A stretch of 64,000 nt of DNA from Mesostigma viride (taxonomy: Eukaryota > Streptophyta > Mesostigmatophyceae > Mesostigmatales > Mesostigmataceae), in contig RPFO01000027.1 of the NCBI GenBank assembly GCA_009746045.1, positions 2,454,202-2,518,201 of the forward strand, in the 5' to 3' direction. Of the stretch, positions 32,607 to 44,071 are shown in pieces (within the stretch, counting starts at the first letter, position 1; the number at the start of each line of letters is the position of its first letter). A model generated the notes under the pieces. It did not search any database, had not been told where the DNA came from, and saw only the letters and a program-made list of their open reading frames with translations. The translations under genes were made by a program, and so were the position numbers.

Positions 32607-33659
32607 TAATTAATTAATTAATTAATTAATTAATTAATTAATAGACACGTGACTGCGTCACGTGAGCATAAGTCCTCAGTGGGAGGGGAACATGGGATGG
32701 AATGGATGGTATAAGCTATCTAGGTCCTAGTTACAGGGGTGTGGGCACCGCGGCCCGAATCGCTATGAATGCCATACTTGGTCACACGCGGAGCCCCCAC
32801 AGGCTTGGGGGTGGTCTCCTTCATCACTACTTGCCATCTATCCTTGCGCACCATCTGCCTCCATATTACAGACAAACCAGGAGGTTGCCCGGGGGTGAGC
32901 CCGTCACGTCTAGTGTAGCACATGTCCATGCCGAGTCTATCACGAAAAGTCCACGGGTGGCGGCCCTGCCGCGCGCGGCCTGGGGCACGCCAGGTGAGGA
33001 CATATCGCCCAGGCTGGGCGGGCTTGGTGCCAGCTAGTCTATCTGATGTATCTACCTGATCTGTGCGGGCCAGGTGCCCGGCTAGGCCCAGGCGCCTGTG
33101 CCTAATAATGTGGGAAACATAGGGCAAATCAGCGTACAAATCCTCATTACTAATGTGCAAACCAAAGGGGATGTTAAGGGCCTTGCGCAACATCTTGGTG
33201 ACGGCGCCGTCGAGTCGTTGCTCAAGCTCCTGCATCAGTGTCCACGTCTCGGCGCCGTAGGTCACGATCGTCAGAATGACGACCTTGAAGAGGTCACGCT
33301 TGACGATCCGGGGTGGGGCGGGGTTGCTCCACCAGCGGCGGTGGTCATGGAGGTGCGCCCATGCCATGCCGATCCGTGTCGTCATGTCGTCCTCGCAGTC
33401 GGAAAGCCAACTGCCGAGCAGCTTGAAGCGGCCTGAAGGAGGGTAGTTGACCTCGGCATCGTCTAAGAGGCGGAGTGTGGGTGGGGGCCCTGCCATGCCG
33501 AGGGCCAGGGCCTCCGTTTTGGGGCTGATTTCTAGACCAACCGCCCGAGCCTCGAGCGCCAGGCAGTCCAGCCAAAGTTGGGCAGACTCCGGCTTCTCGA
33601 TGAGCGTGATGTCGTCGGCATAAATGAGGTCAGCTAGTAAATTCTGCTTGTTAGTCGGT
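32607..33659 (-). mobile_element. 5'-truncated LINE with (TTAA)n tail
   Basis: Flanked by a perfect 11-base duplication TATTACACCAT (32596-32606, 33660-33670). On the minus strand it ends in CACGTGTCTATTAATTAATT-type repeats, a microsatellite-like tail in place of poly(A). Only the distal RT region is kept. Confidence 0.85.
32720..33657 (-). pseudogene. LINE reverse transcriptase, C-terminal part
   Basis: The minus-strand frame is open from the truncation point: LADLIYADDITLIEKPESAQ contains the catalytic YADD, followed by KTEALALGMAGPP, YPPSGRFKLLGSWLSDCEDD, RIVKRDLFKVVILTIVTYGA ETWTL-type thumb sequence and RHRRLGLAGHLARTDQVDTS, ending at 32720. This order is typical of non-LTR RT C-termini. 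N-terminal RT motifs and endonuclease are missing through 5' truncation. Confidence 0.85.
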
Positions 33660-33670
33660 TATTACACCAT

Positions 33671-34560
33671 AGCCCACCACCAACTGGGCCAAACCAAGTC
33701 AAATTAATTCATTTATGATGTTAAAAAGCTTGCCACAAAATCCCAGGTCATTCTGAGCTAGTTTGCCCTTAGTACATCATGTTATAGCTGCTACCCTGCA
33801 TGCTTGGTATATTGTGGCATGAGGGACACAATAAGCACATTCCTAAGCTTGCCCCCTGCTAATTGGGCAGAAGCACGTAAAGCAAATGCTAGATGCTTGA
33901 AGAAGACATCCACCGACGCAAGCAGGCATGACCACTTGCGGGAATCACCTCATAGCTAATACCCAGTCATGATGCTAAAGGATAAAAGGGATAATATTGT
34001 CATATATAATAAGCACCTGATCCTTATCATCTAGGAAGCCCCAGCCATGTTTAATGGAAGCAAAACATATAGGAAGGAGATAACTATATCACACATGCTC
34101 ACCTTCCCTACAACTTCACACCTTGTTTTCCAGCAGGCTGAAGAGCCAAGACAAGCGTTTATGAGCTCGCCAGCTCCTTGCAACGTTGATGCCGCTCCCA
34201 GGCATCTAGGGTCCTTGACTACGCAATATACAATGTCTACCATATGAAAAACTCCATAAAACAAAGTGTAGCAGAGCCGCAAAACTGCCCGATCAACTCT
34301 TGCTAGCTTGAAGCATGGCATACGCAGCATTGTTGTACATCCTCCACCTGCAGGTTGTAGCCCTGATTGTATTACAAACCCATAGATGCCCCTTTCTCAG
34401 GGCTATGTGTTACATATGCTCCCAACGGAGCTATGATTTTAATTAATTAATTAATTAATACGCAGCATAAGGCAAAACATTGAAACCTGGGGAAAATCAG
34501 ATAGCGCAACTGCAACAAGTGGCGAACAAAATAGCAAGAACACCCGGAATCGGCGCCAAA
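33671..34560. other. Interior of TTAA transposon b, no gene
   Basis: AT-rich, with a short (AATT)n run at 34436-34461. Small frames have no recognisable domain. Confidence 0.5.
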
Positions 34561-35161
34561 GCTTCATGCCATGAACATTTAGAGCGCAAGCAGACTGGGC
34601 GGTGACATGCGGCAAATGAAAGTACCACGGCCGGCTTTATTTCCTACCCAGGCGCACGAGACAGCCAGCCAACCATGGATGGCTTGACCGCGGATCGCGC
34701 AGGCCTGAACGATATCATTTCAGAAATGACGGGAAATGGCCGCAGATCGAAGCCGCTTAGGATGTTTTCACGGTTTCCATTACTAAACGCTTCTTCCTGC
34801 ATCAATATAACCCACAAATCTTAAATTCTACCGTCGCAGGCACGCATTCTAATTTAATATATGCGGCCAGATTTTCGGATTAGACCCCCGTGCAAATCTG
34901 GATTAAGAAAGGCAGCGACTTTTCAAATTGTGCATATCTGGCTATGAAACATCATACTATTACATCGTTTGAAACCACCGGCGTACATTTTTCGCTTGTC
35001 GCCCGGCCGATTAGGCAAATTTTTACGAAACGCACGTCGCCATGGCCACCTCCGCACGAGGTGTGCGCATTGTGCACCACAAAATATTTCACGGTCCGGG
35101 GGTACCGACGGTACCGGCGCGAATTTTTTGGCGCGAAAAAATTCCGATATGTCCCGTCCCC
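34560..35161 (-). repeat. Right terminal region of transposon b, homologous to 654-1300 and 40455-41200
   Basis: In reverse complement it reads GGGGACGGGACATATCGG, AATTTTTTCGCGCC, a GTACC-rich block, CCGTGAAA, GTGGTGCAC, TGGCCATGGCGACGTG, then diverges with conserved islands. Confidence 0.7.
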
Positions 35162-35165
35162 TTAA

Positions 35166-35546
35166 GGCCACTGCTGCATTTGTGGCAGGGCTCCACTTAT
35201 TGTATTCAATCAAATGCTGTTCTTCTTGGGAGCTCAGTGATCTTAATCGGTTTTCTCTGAATATAGTTTAATTAACGCATGCGGGAAAGATAAGGCCGCT
35301 ATGCCTTGGCATGGATGTGGAAGGCTGTCTGCGACATGATGGGCTGACTAATTCGATCTGTACAAAGGGTTTCCTGCTCGCCCGAATTTTCCTTGGATGA
35401 CCCGGTTGTTTATAAGGGTCGGTGGCTATTAACTAGCGGTCCGAGAAAGTTAGTTGTAGGTTTTATACGACTTGCTTGCAAAGATTCGTGTTTGGTTGCA
35501 CCAGCTGAGGTTAGGTGGGGACCTGTAGGGTCGGCTGGTTGCTTAA
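35166..35546 (+). repeat. End of E2 leader unit A and start of unit B
   Basis: Unit B starts at 35246 with CGGTTTTCTCTGAATATAG, runs to GCTTAAC at 35547, and resumes after the piggyBac-like insert at about 37282 through 37740. Confidence 0.65.
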
Positions 35547-37281
35547 CCCTTCAATTGTGTCAACTGAAACCACCAGAACGGACTGAGTATGGGCATCTTA
35601 GTAAGTATGAGAGTATCTAGCCAAATAACATTTTCTGGCCCACCCTTGGAACCATGGATGCTTTTATATCAAATAACTTTGGGGTCATGTCATTGGTCAC
35701 ATATCTATGCCCCACAGCTGCTATAAATAGCACCCCCCCCAAGGGGGTACGGTGCAGATGGGGTTCAAGAGATATATAATGCAATATGGACCATTTCTCA
35801 AAATCTGCTGACCCTGGCCCTTTGAGGGGAGTTTAAGATAATCACAAGCATGCCATAGATGCATTCACAACATGACATGCCATAGAACTGCACAGGCTAG
35901 CTAGCATACAGCCCAAAATAGCTCAGACCGTTATAACGGGTGCAGTTATTTTGGGGTGTTTTGGTAGCACTACCGTATAGGCATTCGATTCCAACGTGGC
36001 ACAAAACATCATAGATGGCCACACATGGATTCCCAGACACATTTCCAGCTTAAAAATCACAACAGCATGCTATACAACAAGTATAAAGCTTGCGCCAAGG
36101 CCCAAAACCAAGCGTATAACGGGTTCACAAGGAGCTACATTATCAATGCATCCAACACACTATAAAGCAATTCCAATGATTGGCAATGATAGAGAAAACA
36201 AAAGAACTCACCTGGTTGTGCTTCCATGCAAGCAGGCCCTGGCCATTCATGTTTCTTGCATGCATGCACTATGGACGCACAAGCAGAAGGATAACTTGGG
36301 CCAGCAAACCAAGAAGCAATGCCTAGAGCTGGCCAGAAAACCAATTGTCTCGCTATGTCTGTGCAGGGAAAGCATCCCGTTATCAAGCCCACCATGTTAA
36401 GAGACAATACCAAACGCTACTTCACTGGTTTCGTTGAAGCCTTAGCTAATAGCAATCAAATCTGGTCCAAAATCTGCGTGACATAGTGGTATTCCCCAAC
36501 CATCACAAGCAAACGCGTACAAGCACTAAAGCAACAAAACGACAAGTAAAAACCATCGATTACATGTCTACAACTAGTTTATAAACGATAGGACGACTTG
36601 GTACTGTAATGTATACACGCTAACATGTTAATACGTACCAGGTCGAAACCGCAGATTACCTGCTGTGCGGGAGCCATCACTCCCACCTCACGGACATAGC
36701 CTCGAACCTTTCCTGGCCGTCATCGCTAATAAAAAATGTCAAGAATAACGTAACAAGTCTATCCACGCGCAAATATATGGACGTTTGCTGCCGAACAACA
36801 GGTAGCATACGCACTGTCACCGCCTGGCCGCTGACAGGATCTGCTGCACCGATTAGAACCTAGAGACATACTTGCGCACATCCAGACGCTTCACGGCCAG
36901 AGATATAACCTTTATAACACTCAAGGATAATTACTACAAAATTTGAGTTCAAAATTCCAAGCCATGCTCTCGTACCAGTCATTTGCCTGCACCGCCATAG
37001 CCGCGGACGTCAATTATTTTCATTCACGTCGGTCCCGTTTGACCATGGTACCCCCCCAACTTTGATTAAGTATATCTCCCTGGCCAGTTGTCCAAAGTAC
37101 GGTCTGAATAGTGCCAGGCATAGCTTACGTCTAGATCTTTCGATCCCCCCAGGTATGACCGTTGAATTATTTTTGGCGCGGCGCCTGGTTCTGCCACAAA
37201 CTCAGTCCGTTAGAGTGGCGCGAGTTTAACTGGCGCCACGAAAACGGACTCAGTACAAACCCGAATCTCAGTGGGACCCGA
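35547..37281. mobile_element. piggyBac-like insert in E2 leader, right end damaged
   Basis: Follows TTAA (35543-35546) with CCCTTCAATTGTGTCAAC. About 175 bases in, CTATAAATAGCACCCCCCCC then GGGGGTACGGTG resembles the piggyBac element at 47789 at the same distance from its end. AACGGACTGAGT (35577-35588) is mirrored at 37200-37211. The expected right TIR and TTAA are missing; the junction with unit B is at about 37281. No transposase visible. Confidence 0.6.
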
Positions 37282-37925
37282 ATCTTTGGCTGATTTGGGT
37301 TCTTTAGTGAGTCGTGATTAATTATTGCATAGTGGATTCGGACCGGCCCAAGGGGTCGATGGGCGAGTTTTATGTTTGTCAGTCTTGGGAACCTTGTACA
37401 AGTTTACTACCTGTACGGTTAACGCACTAGCCTGGGGGTGCGTGGCCACGTTGTTTGTAGTGGCGTTTTTCAGCACTGTTCAGGCCGGCGTGTGACGCAT
37501 GCCGGTGTTAATTAATTTAGGATGATGTCAGCTTGTGTGTCGGCGGGCCATGCCTTAAGCAAGCTAGGCAGGCAATGATCCGCAATTGTTTCTTTCCCCT
37601 CCCTCCCACCCTGGAGGCTTCTTGCTTCCGCGTGCGGATTGAGAAACCTTAAGGCCACTGTTAACTAGCTGCTGCATTTGTGGCAGGGCTCCACTTATTG
37701 TATTCAATCAAATGCTGGTCTTCTTGGGAGCTCAGTGATCTTAATGTTGAAAAGATCAAGGAGACAACCAGTGTCTGCCATCCGGGAAGAATCATGGAGT
37801 TGCGGAAAACTTATGGTGATATAGAAAGAGACACATGCTTATGTGACTGTCTTGCTCTTTAACATTGGAAGTCAGCCGTAACCGTGGTTTCTACTAGGTA
37901 GACGATCGCGACTTCATGTGGTAGT
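37282..37925 (+). repeat. End of E2 leader unit B and gag 5' flank
   Basis: Resumes CGAATCTTTGGCTGATTTGG, matching unit A at 20846 onward, and ends at the CAGTGATCTTAAT shared with 35233. About 180 bases of ordinary sequence lead to the gag ATG. Confidence 0.6.
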
Positions 37926-39647
37926 ATGAGAAGTTCGAAGACACAATCACCTTTACCCCCTATAGACCCAGGTGCAAGCGATCCATCATCATCTCTTGAA
38001 CCTATTACTAGGGAAGGTGCTGAGACAACTACTACCCATACTCCACGGCGTCGACTTGATTTCAATCGTACTTCTATGTCTGAAGTGAGGCGTGCATCGC
38101 TGTCCGTCGGGCCAAAGTTTTCTGTCATTGCGGCCGGCATTCAACCAGGCGAGCCATCTCTCACTGGCGTGGGTCGAGGACGCGGGTCGCTGTCGCCCAG
38201 GATCCCGAGCGAACGAACTCTGGTGCCTAGTGCATCATCATCGTTTCTTTTTCCTGTTAATACCACGCCAGGACGAGACGGGGCCCGATTAGCAGCAGAT
38301 CGTCTCTCAGCAGCAAATATCAGGCTACAACAAGATGAACAACACGCAGCGATGTATAGAAAGATGGTGGAGGAGGTGGAACAGGATGTGGGAAGATTAC
38401 GTCAGAGGATTACGGATGAGGAGGCGGCCATGCGTGAGATGGTTGCTGGAGTGGGGAGAGAGGCTCCTAGGGTGGGTGACAGAGGGGTTCTATCTTATCA
38501 CGCCACTGTTGCTACGGGGAATGCGACGCAGGATAGTGAGATCCAGGATCCCTCGCAGACGACATCGGTCACTTTCACCACGCCCGCCAGCGACGTCCCC
38601 GTGACCGTCACTCTGCCCCCACATCAAGGTTCAGCTCTGCCTTTTCAAAAAATTGAATTTGTAGACAAGGTTTCGCTTACCAATCTTACTCACCATAGTT
38701 TTGATCACTTCTCTACTCGATTTCAGGATGTGTTCGCTATCCACTTCGCCAACTATGGCAAGAGAGCGGAAGAAAGACTTTCTCTGGATATCCAGAAGAA
38801 AATGGTCCGTCAGCGAATGAGCGACAGTGCAACAGACAGGTTTGACGAGTTTTTACGTTCCCCAGCAGGTAACATTTGCAAGGATTTACCCTCCCTCATG
38901 CTGTCTTTTTGACGCTTCTTGCTTCCCCAGGACCAGCTTCGTCTGGACAGGGATGCTTTAGCCAACTGTACACAGGCGGGTTTGACGTTACCACAATACG
39001 TGGAGACGTTTACCAACCTAAGGGCGAAGATCCCTCAGTGCTCTGACGCTGAAGCTCTGCACAGGTTTCTCCACGGGCTTTCTCCTCAAGTCAGGGTGGA
39101 TATTGACAAGCACTTCTCCCCCCACGACTACGTCGAGTGGAAATGGGACACCGTGCTGTCATATGCTCTCACGCTGTGTCGTATACCCGACTTTTCCCTC
39201 AAGTGGGAGCCCCCTGCAGGTCCCCAAGCATCCTCTGTCAAGAAGCCCTTGAACCAGCTGAACGCTGTGACGGAGGAGCTCAACGCCCTAGAGCAGTCCA
39301 AGGGGGCCTGCTTCACCCGTGGTCAGCTAGGGCATTTTGCACGGGATTACGCCAAGAGGGACCAATTTCCTGCAGACACCAAGGGCCCCCAAGGTGTACT
39401 TCCCTTCACAAGGCCATCCACCCTACCTCCAGGAGTAAGCCAGAGCGACCACAGGATGCAGCCTGGGTTCAAGCCCAACTTTCAGGCGTCGGGCAGGGGA
39501 CCCTTCCAGCCGAAGGCCTTCAGCAGACAAGACAGGCGGAGGATGGTCAACGCCCTTTGGCATCTCCTGGCTGAGGAGGGTGGAGATGGGGAGGAGGACG
39601 ATCCAGATGAGCAGCAGGTGCAGCTTCCAGTCGGGGGCTCGTCTTGA
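37926..39647 (+). pseudogene. Gag (E2), one in-frame TGA and a degenerate zinc knuckle
   Basis: ATG at 37926 opens MRSSKTQSPLPPIDPGASDP. SLSVGPKFSVIAAGIQPGEP and VSLTNLTHHSFDHFSTRFQD align with E1 gag. A TGA at 38910-38912 (between LMLSF and RFLLPQDQLR) replaces a sense codon in E1; the frame is otherwise continuous. The nucleocapsid motif reads CFTRGQLGHFARDY: the second and last Cys of CCHC are lost. The C-terminus is acidic. Confidence 0.8.
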
Positions 39648-39661
39648 GACCACCCCCCTGA

Positions 39662-40351
39662 GCTGCCGAAAAATTAGTGGAGCCCCCAGGACTACGTCCA
39701 GCTGTGGAGTTGACTGGTTTGCCTGCTGTGCTTGTTCGTCCTGTGAACAACCTGTCTGCCTCTGATTCTGTCACCTCTTTGGGCCCTCCTATTCTCAGTC
39801 AGCTTTTGAAGTTTCAAGCTAGGCTGTTGAACGTGCCAGTCCCTTTGGCTCAGCCTCTATGTCTCTTCATGATTGACTCTGGTGTAGGGAGTAACTACAT
39901 CTCTACTTCCCTGGTGCAGGAGCTGCATTTGCCAGTCCTTCCTCACCCTGTACCTGTCAGGGTCCAATATTCTGATGGTAGGCAAAGTAACTCACCTGGC
40001 TACGTGCAACTGATGTTCCAGGTGTGCCCACTTCAAACCTTGTCAGTCACGGCAGACGTCATTCCACTCACTGCTGCTGATGTGATTCTGGGGATGCCAT
40101 GGTTGGAGTCTGCTAATCCTGCTATCTTGTGGTCTGAGAAGGTGGTGCAGTTTCATGATGGGTCAGTGTGGGATGCCACTACGGTGGTAAAGGGGGGAGA
40201 AAGACCAGCCACAGAGTGCTGTTCTACCAATGAGGCTGTCAATGGTGGGAGAGGGGTTGCAGGTGCTAAGGAAGACGTCAAGGTGCCTTCAATGGAGGAG
40301 AAACGTGCTGCATTACTTAAGCATGTATGGTCTGCCATGAAGCACACCCTT
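39662..40351 (+). pseudogene. Aspartic protease (E2), truncated by D1
   Basis: LFMIDSGVGSNYI holds the catalytic D-S-G and ADVILGMPWL the distal motif. The frame differs from gag and has no overlap with it (stop at 39659-39661). Similarity to E1 continues to EEKRAALLKHVWSA and ends abruptly at 40351, where the D1 terminal B repeat starts. Confidence 0.85.
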
Positions 40352-41249
40352 CCACTGTGCATTGCCTAGGTCCACTTCTGGTTGAAGGGCACCAGAACTT
40401 GTTTATTACACTATATGTTGAAGCCGACCGGACTAAGTAGACAGAGAGACATAAGGGGACGGTCCCGGCGCGAATATTTTTGGCGCCGAAAAATTCGCGG
40501 TACCCGTCCGTACCGTGAAAAAGTGGTGCACGGTGCGCGCACCCCTACCGGAGCTGGCCATGGCGACGTGCTTTCAGGCAGAGTAGAAAAAGATAGCTCG
40601 CGGAATGCAGAGAAACTGAGCGAATCTTAAAGACGATGAGTAAATGATACTATTTCGTAGCGGAGTTCGCGTTTTTTGCAGTGTCGATGATTTTATTGAT
40701 GACCATCGCCACGGGGGTCCAATCTGATGTTTTCGTCGAGAGGAATAAATTAGAATGCACGCTGGCGGCGGTGATTGTCAGGTTTTATGGGCTTTACCTA
40801 GCGTCAAGGATGCGTTTAAATTGTTATTGGTAAAGATTTAAAAAATTTGCTGTGTCGGCAAGATTTCCGTCATGATCGGTAAGACACTCTCCAGGCTCGC
40901 GGGATGCGCGTCTTATTATTCCATGGAAGGTTGTTCTTTCTTGCGCCGCTGGGCGAAGGACAATGCCGGTAATGGTACGATCGTGTGATCAACGTGACCC
41001 TATGAATGTTTCGCTTCCTTTATGGGTTATCAACGCAAGTTTTCGGCTTTTTTCCGTGCAGTTAGCGCCAGGTATAATGCCATTCTGTGCTGCGCATCGC
41101 CAGATTCCTGGCACCTTTCAGTGGTTTTCATGTACGTTGCATGGCTGGGACGTGTCAAAGCGTGACCGTGGCATATCGTCAAGTTGTCAGGGATTTGCTG
41201 AGTGGTTTCTTGGAAGGAGATTGCTAACAGCACTCAGTTTTGTGTGAAT

Positions 41250-41690
41250 ATTGACGCGGCCTTTCTTAGCAGAGGCTTCATTGTGGTTAGAGGCTCACAA
41301 GCTTGAGTTTGTTTCTTGCCAAACAATTGCGTTGGAAAGAAAGGTGGCAGTGGTTTTTCTGAGGGGCATACTGCATGGGTGGAACTGCACGTAGGTAGGG
41401 GTTATGGTTGTCTTGTTGGCCTTTCTCCCACTAAAATGGGAGAGCCCTAATTCATATGCTAGCAAGGCAAGGTAACCATGGTGAGAAGCCTTGGCAATCA
41501 GCATGTATGACAATTCTGCTTTCTCTGTGGACTGTCTGTTGTTACCCTTGTTGGGCAATTAGTGGATATGGCTTTCTAGGGTGTGTTTGAGCTTGGTTTT
41601 GGGATGATGCCCACACCATAAACCTGGAATATGCTTTAGAAGTGTCGGCTAGGCATGTAGAGCTACCTGCCTCATTGTTGTGCACACACG
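41250..41690. other. Interior of X, no gene
   Basis: No coding domain recognised between the conserved left end of X and the E3 LTR. Confidence 0.5.
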
Positions 41691-42396
41691 TGTAACGACT
41701 AAAAATGTTGTGTTTGCAACAGCCTCAGTTTCAACATTGATGTGAAAAGATCTTTATACCTGGGTTGGAGTCGCGACGGATAACTTCACGTCCAGAGAAG
41801 CAATGAAGATGTCCAGATCTTCAACAGTTAAGGGAATGAGTCCCCACCCTTGTTAGACACAACAGACAATGTTATATCCAAGTCGACTATCTGTTGAAGT
41901 TATAGTTGACTTTTAGCGAGGGTTGTTGGTTGATGAAACAAGGAAACCCTTGAATTACACCATAGCTTTAGCTTCTTACACGCACACGTCTCCAGCCGCC
42001 ACAAACTGGATAAAAGTCATCATGCACGCAGGGTCGGCTCAGCCCTAACTCGGAAGGACCAATCAAAAGTGAGGATCACTCAAGATAAGATCTTAGCTTC
42101 CAAATCCTCAACACAACACAAAGCCAGCACATACGGAATCTCCATGACCTGGAACCAAATCCACCAGGTACAACGGTATTAAAGAGAATCTATGACTGAC
42201 TGAACAAAACCATGCAAAGTACCCTACGTGGATCAGGCCACGACCAATGAGGGTAGAACAATAATCTCTGCAGATCTCAGCAGGCCCAATATCCATCAGA
42301 CGTCGAAGCCTCCTAACTTCCCAAATAATTGTCCTAAAGAACTCATAATCAGATCAATCAGTAGGAAAACTTTGGATGTAACATTTGGTTGTTACA
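41691..42396 (-). repeat. 3' LTR of E3
   Basis: Ends TGTAACGACT / GTTGTTACA; differs from 51015-51717 mainly by a few-base insertion near 41812 and a one-base indel near 41972. Confidence 0.9.
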
Positions 42397-42776
42397 TATC
42401 TCCCCCTCAAAACAGGAACTCCCAGTTCCTAGAAGCCAAGAAGAATAAAACAACAACCTCACAAAACAACACAACAATAAACAGGAAGTCCACCACCTCT
42501 TGGGACAAGCAAGTGGGTTTTTACATCCCCAAAGGGCCTCCTATCTCAATATCATCTGATCATGGTCAACCCTGAATAAGACAATTTCACCCACTGATGA
42601 AATGTCATCAAGTGACTAACACACAGGCAACCATGCCTGGATAATACAACTGCAAGACTGTCAGGAACTCAGAACTGTCATTACTGGAAATCTGGACTGG
42701 ACATCAGAACTGGCCTCCTCCATTCTGGATCCCCACCTCACTCCACAGCCCCATCTCCAACCATCCTGGAAACCCT

Positions 42777-44033
42777 TCACAAAGTGAACCAATCCCCCTT
42801 CTTCGTGTCCTTCCCCCTCGTTCCAAACACTGGGAAATGCTCCACCATGGACACCAGATCTGGCCAGTTCCTGCTGACCTGAATAGCCATGCAGGTCTCA
42901 GCAGCCTTGCCCAACTCAGCTGAAAACCTACTGCACTGGGCAGGATAGGACAGAGTAACCACAGCCTGTCGGAGGGGGTCGAAGACCCAGCCACTGGCAG
43001 TCTTATGGCGACATAGCCAGCTGCTATAGGCCCACCACAGCTGTAGAAAGGCCTTGATAGGCCCCCACCTGGCCCCAAGATGGGTACCAGCACTCTCAAG
43101 GGCGTGAGCCTGGCTCTCAGCTCGTTAGGGAACTTTGGTAACTGCAGCCCCACGAAGACCGTGCTGTCCTTGTGTGGAAAACATGACATCACAGAGCAGC
43201 TGGACGACGGAGTCATGTCAAACTCTCCCTGCTGACAGCTTGCTCTAGCAGCTCAGTATAGGTCTGGGAATAACCAACTGGCTGGAGCTCTGCAAAGGCG
43301 AGTCTCAGATCACTGGGCAGAGCTGCCATCAGTCCTGGCCCTCCACCGGCCTCATGTCAAACGAAGGCCACGGGTACACTGCAAAGACGGTGTGCATAAT
43401 ATAGCCACCATGGGTGAACCAATCTCACAAAGACTGGGGGGCAGACAGTCCAGGGCCAACTCTACCATACCCTCAGGTACTAGTTCACCCTCCTCCACCA
43501 CTGTCTGGTCGAGGGCCTTCATGGCTGTGTACAAGGATTTACACCACTCGCACTGTTCAGGGCACATTTACGGTGGTCCAAGTACTGCTCCACCTGTTTT
43601 GTTGGGACAACGGACCTGGGCAAGTGTACCACCACCTTAGGGGGTGGAGGAGCCTCCGTAGAGGAGGGAACTGAGGCCACCATGGTGGGGATAGCCTCCT
43701 GAGCTACCTGGGCCTCCGAGGCTGCAGGCACAGCAGAACCCACAAGTGGAAGGTGCCCAGCCCTCAAATGTTCTGCCATCTGAGTAACCAAACCCTCCAC
43801 ATGAGCCAACCTTGATATCAGGGCCCCGTGACGCTGCTCGTGCCGCTGCTGATCATGTACCATACGCTGGAACAGGTTGAGAAAATGGGCTTCCACGAAC
43901 CCAGCGTCTTCCTGGAGCGAAGTACCTGGGCTCTGGGGCCAGCGTAGTCGTGCTGAAAGACATACGTAGCCCTCACGTCCTCTTGGAGTTGGGCAGGTGG
44001 CCTGGGTGTCCCCTCAGGATGGGAGTCTGCCAT
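42777..44033 (-). pseudogene. Extra ORF downstream of integrase in E3 (unknown function)
   Basis: The ATG at 44033 lies 38 bases past the integrase stop. MADSHPEGTPRPPAQLQEDV, then (after a frameshift) VEAHFLNLFQRMVHDQQRHE, HVEGLVTQMAEHLRAGHLPL, a Pro-rich linker, PRSVVPTKQVEQYLDHRKCA, VVEEGELVPEGMVELALDCL, and finally AELGKAAETCMAIQVSRNWP. About 418 codons if frames are joined. Collinear with E1, so it belongs to the family. Not recognised; the helical first third suggests oligomerisation. Confidence 0.6.
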
Positions 44034-44071
44034 GGCTGGCAACCACAGACACACAGCACCAAAAAGAGGCG

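Larger units (their letters stand above)
22036..35161 (-). mobile_element. TTAA-target DNA transposon (family b) with nested E1 and LINE
   Basis: Left end GGGGATGGGACATATC, right end the reverse complement of GGGGACGGGACATATC. TTAA is duplicated at 22032-22035 and 35162-35165, and the interrupted leader sequence matches unit B when the insert is removed. Net of E1 and the LINE it is about 2 kb. Its ends are homologous to those of element X (opposite orientation) and to 654-1300. No transposase was recognised; TTAA target suggests piggyBac or Kolobok mechanism. Confidence 0.75.
19759..40351 (+). mobile_element. Ty3/gypsy element E2 (5' part, with nested insertions)
   Basis: 5' LTR 19759-20484, PBS at 20485, a leader of two related ~0.75 kb units, gag 37926-39647 and protease to about 40351, where DIRS-like D1 interrupts it. 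RT, integrase and 3' LTR are not in the window. Two DNA transposons (22036-35161 and 35547-37281) lie in the leader. It is a diverged relative of E1/E3: same LTR ends, same PBS, alignable gag and protease. Confidence 0.75.

Noticed and set aside
32599-32643. (TTAA)n run as a piggyBac target hot spot or origin
   Set aside because: It is the 3' tail of the LINE, shown by the flanking 11-base duplication and the same tail in the 33-base stub.
28965-39680. Conserved -1 programmed frameshift between gag and protease in E1 and E2
   Set aside because: In E2 the protease frame has a stop (39659-39661) after the gag stop, so there is no overlap, and in E1 one-base deletions upstream make the frame relation unreliable.
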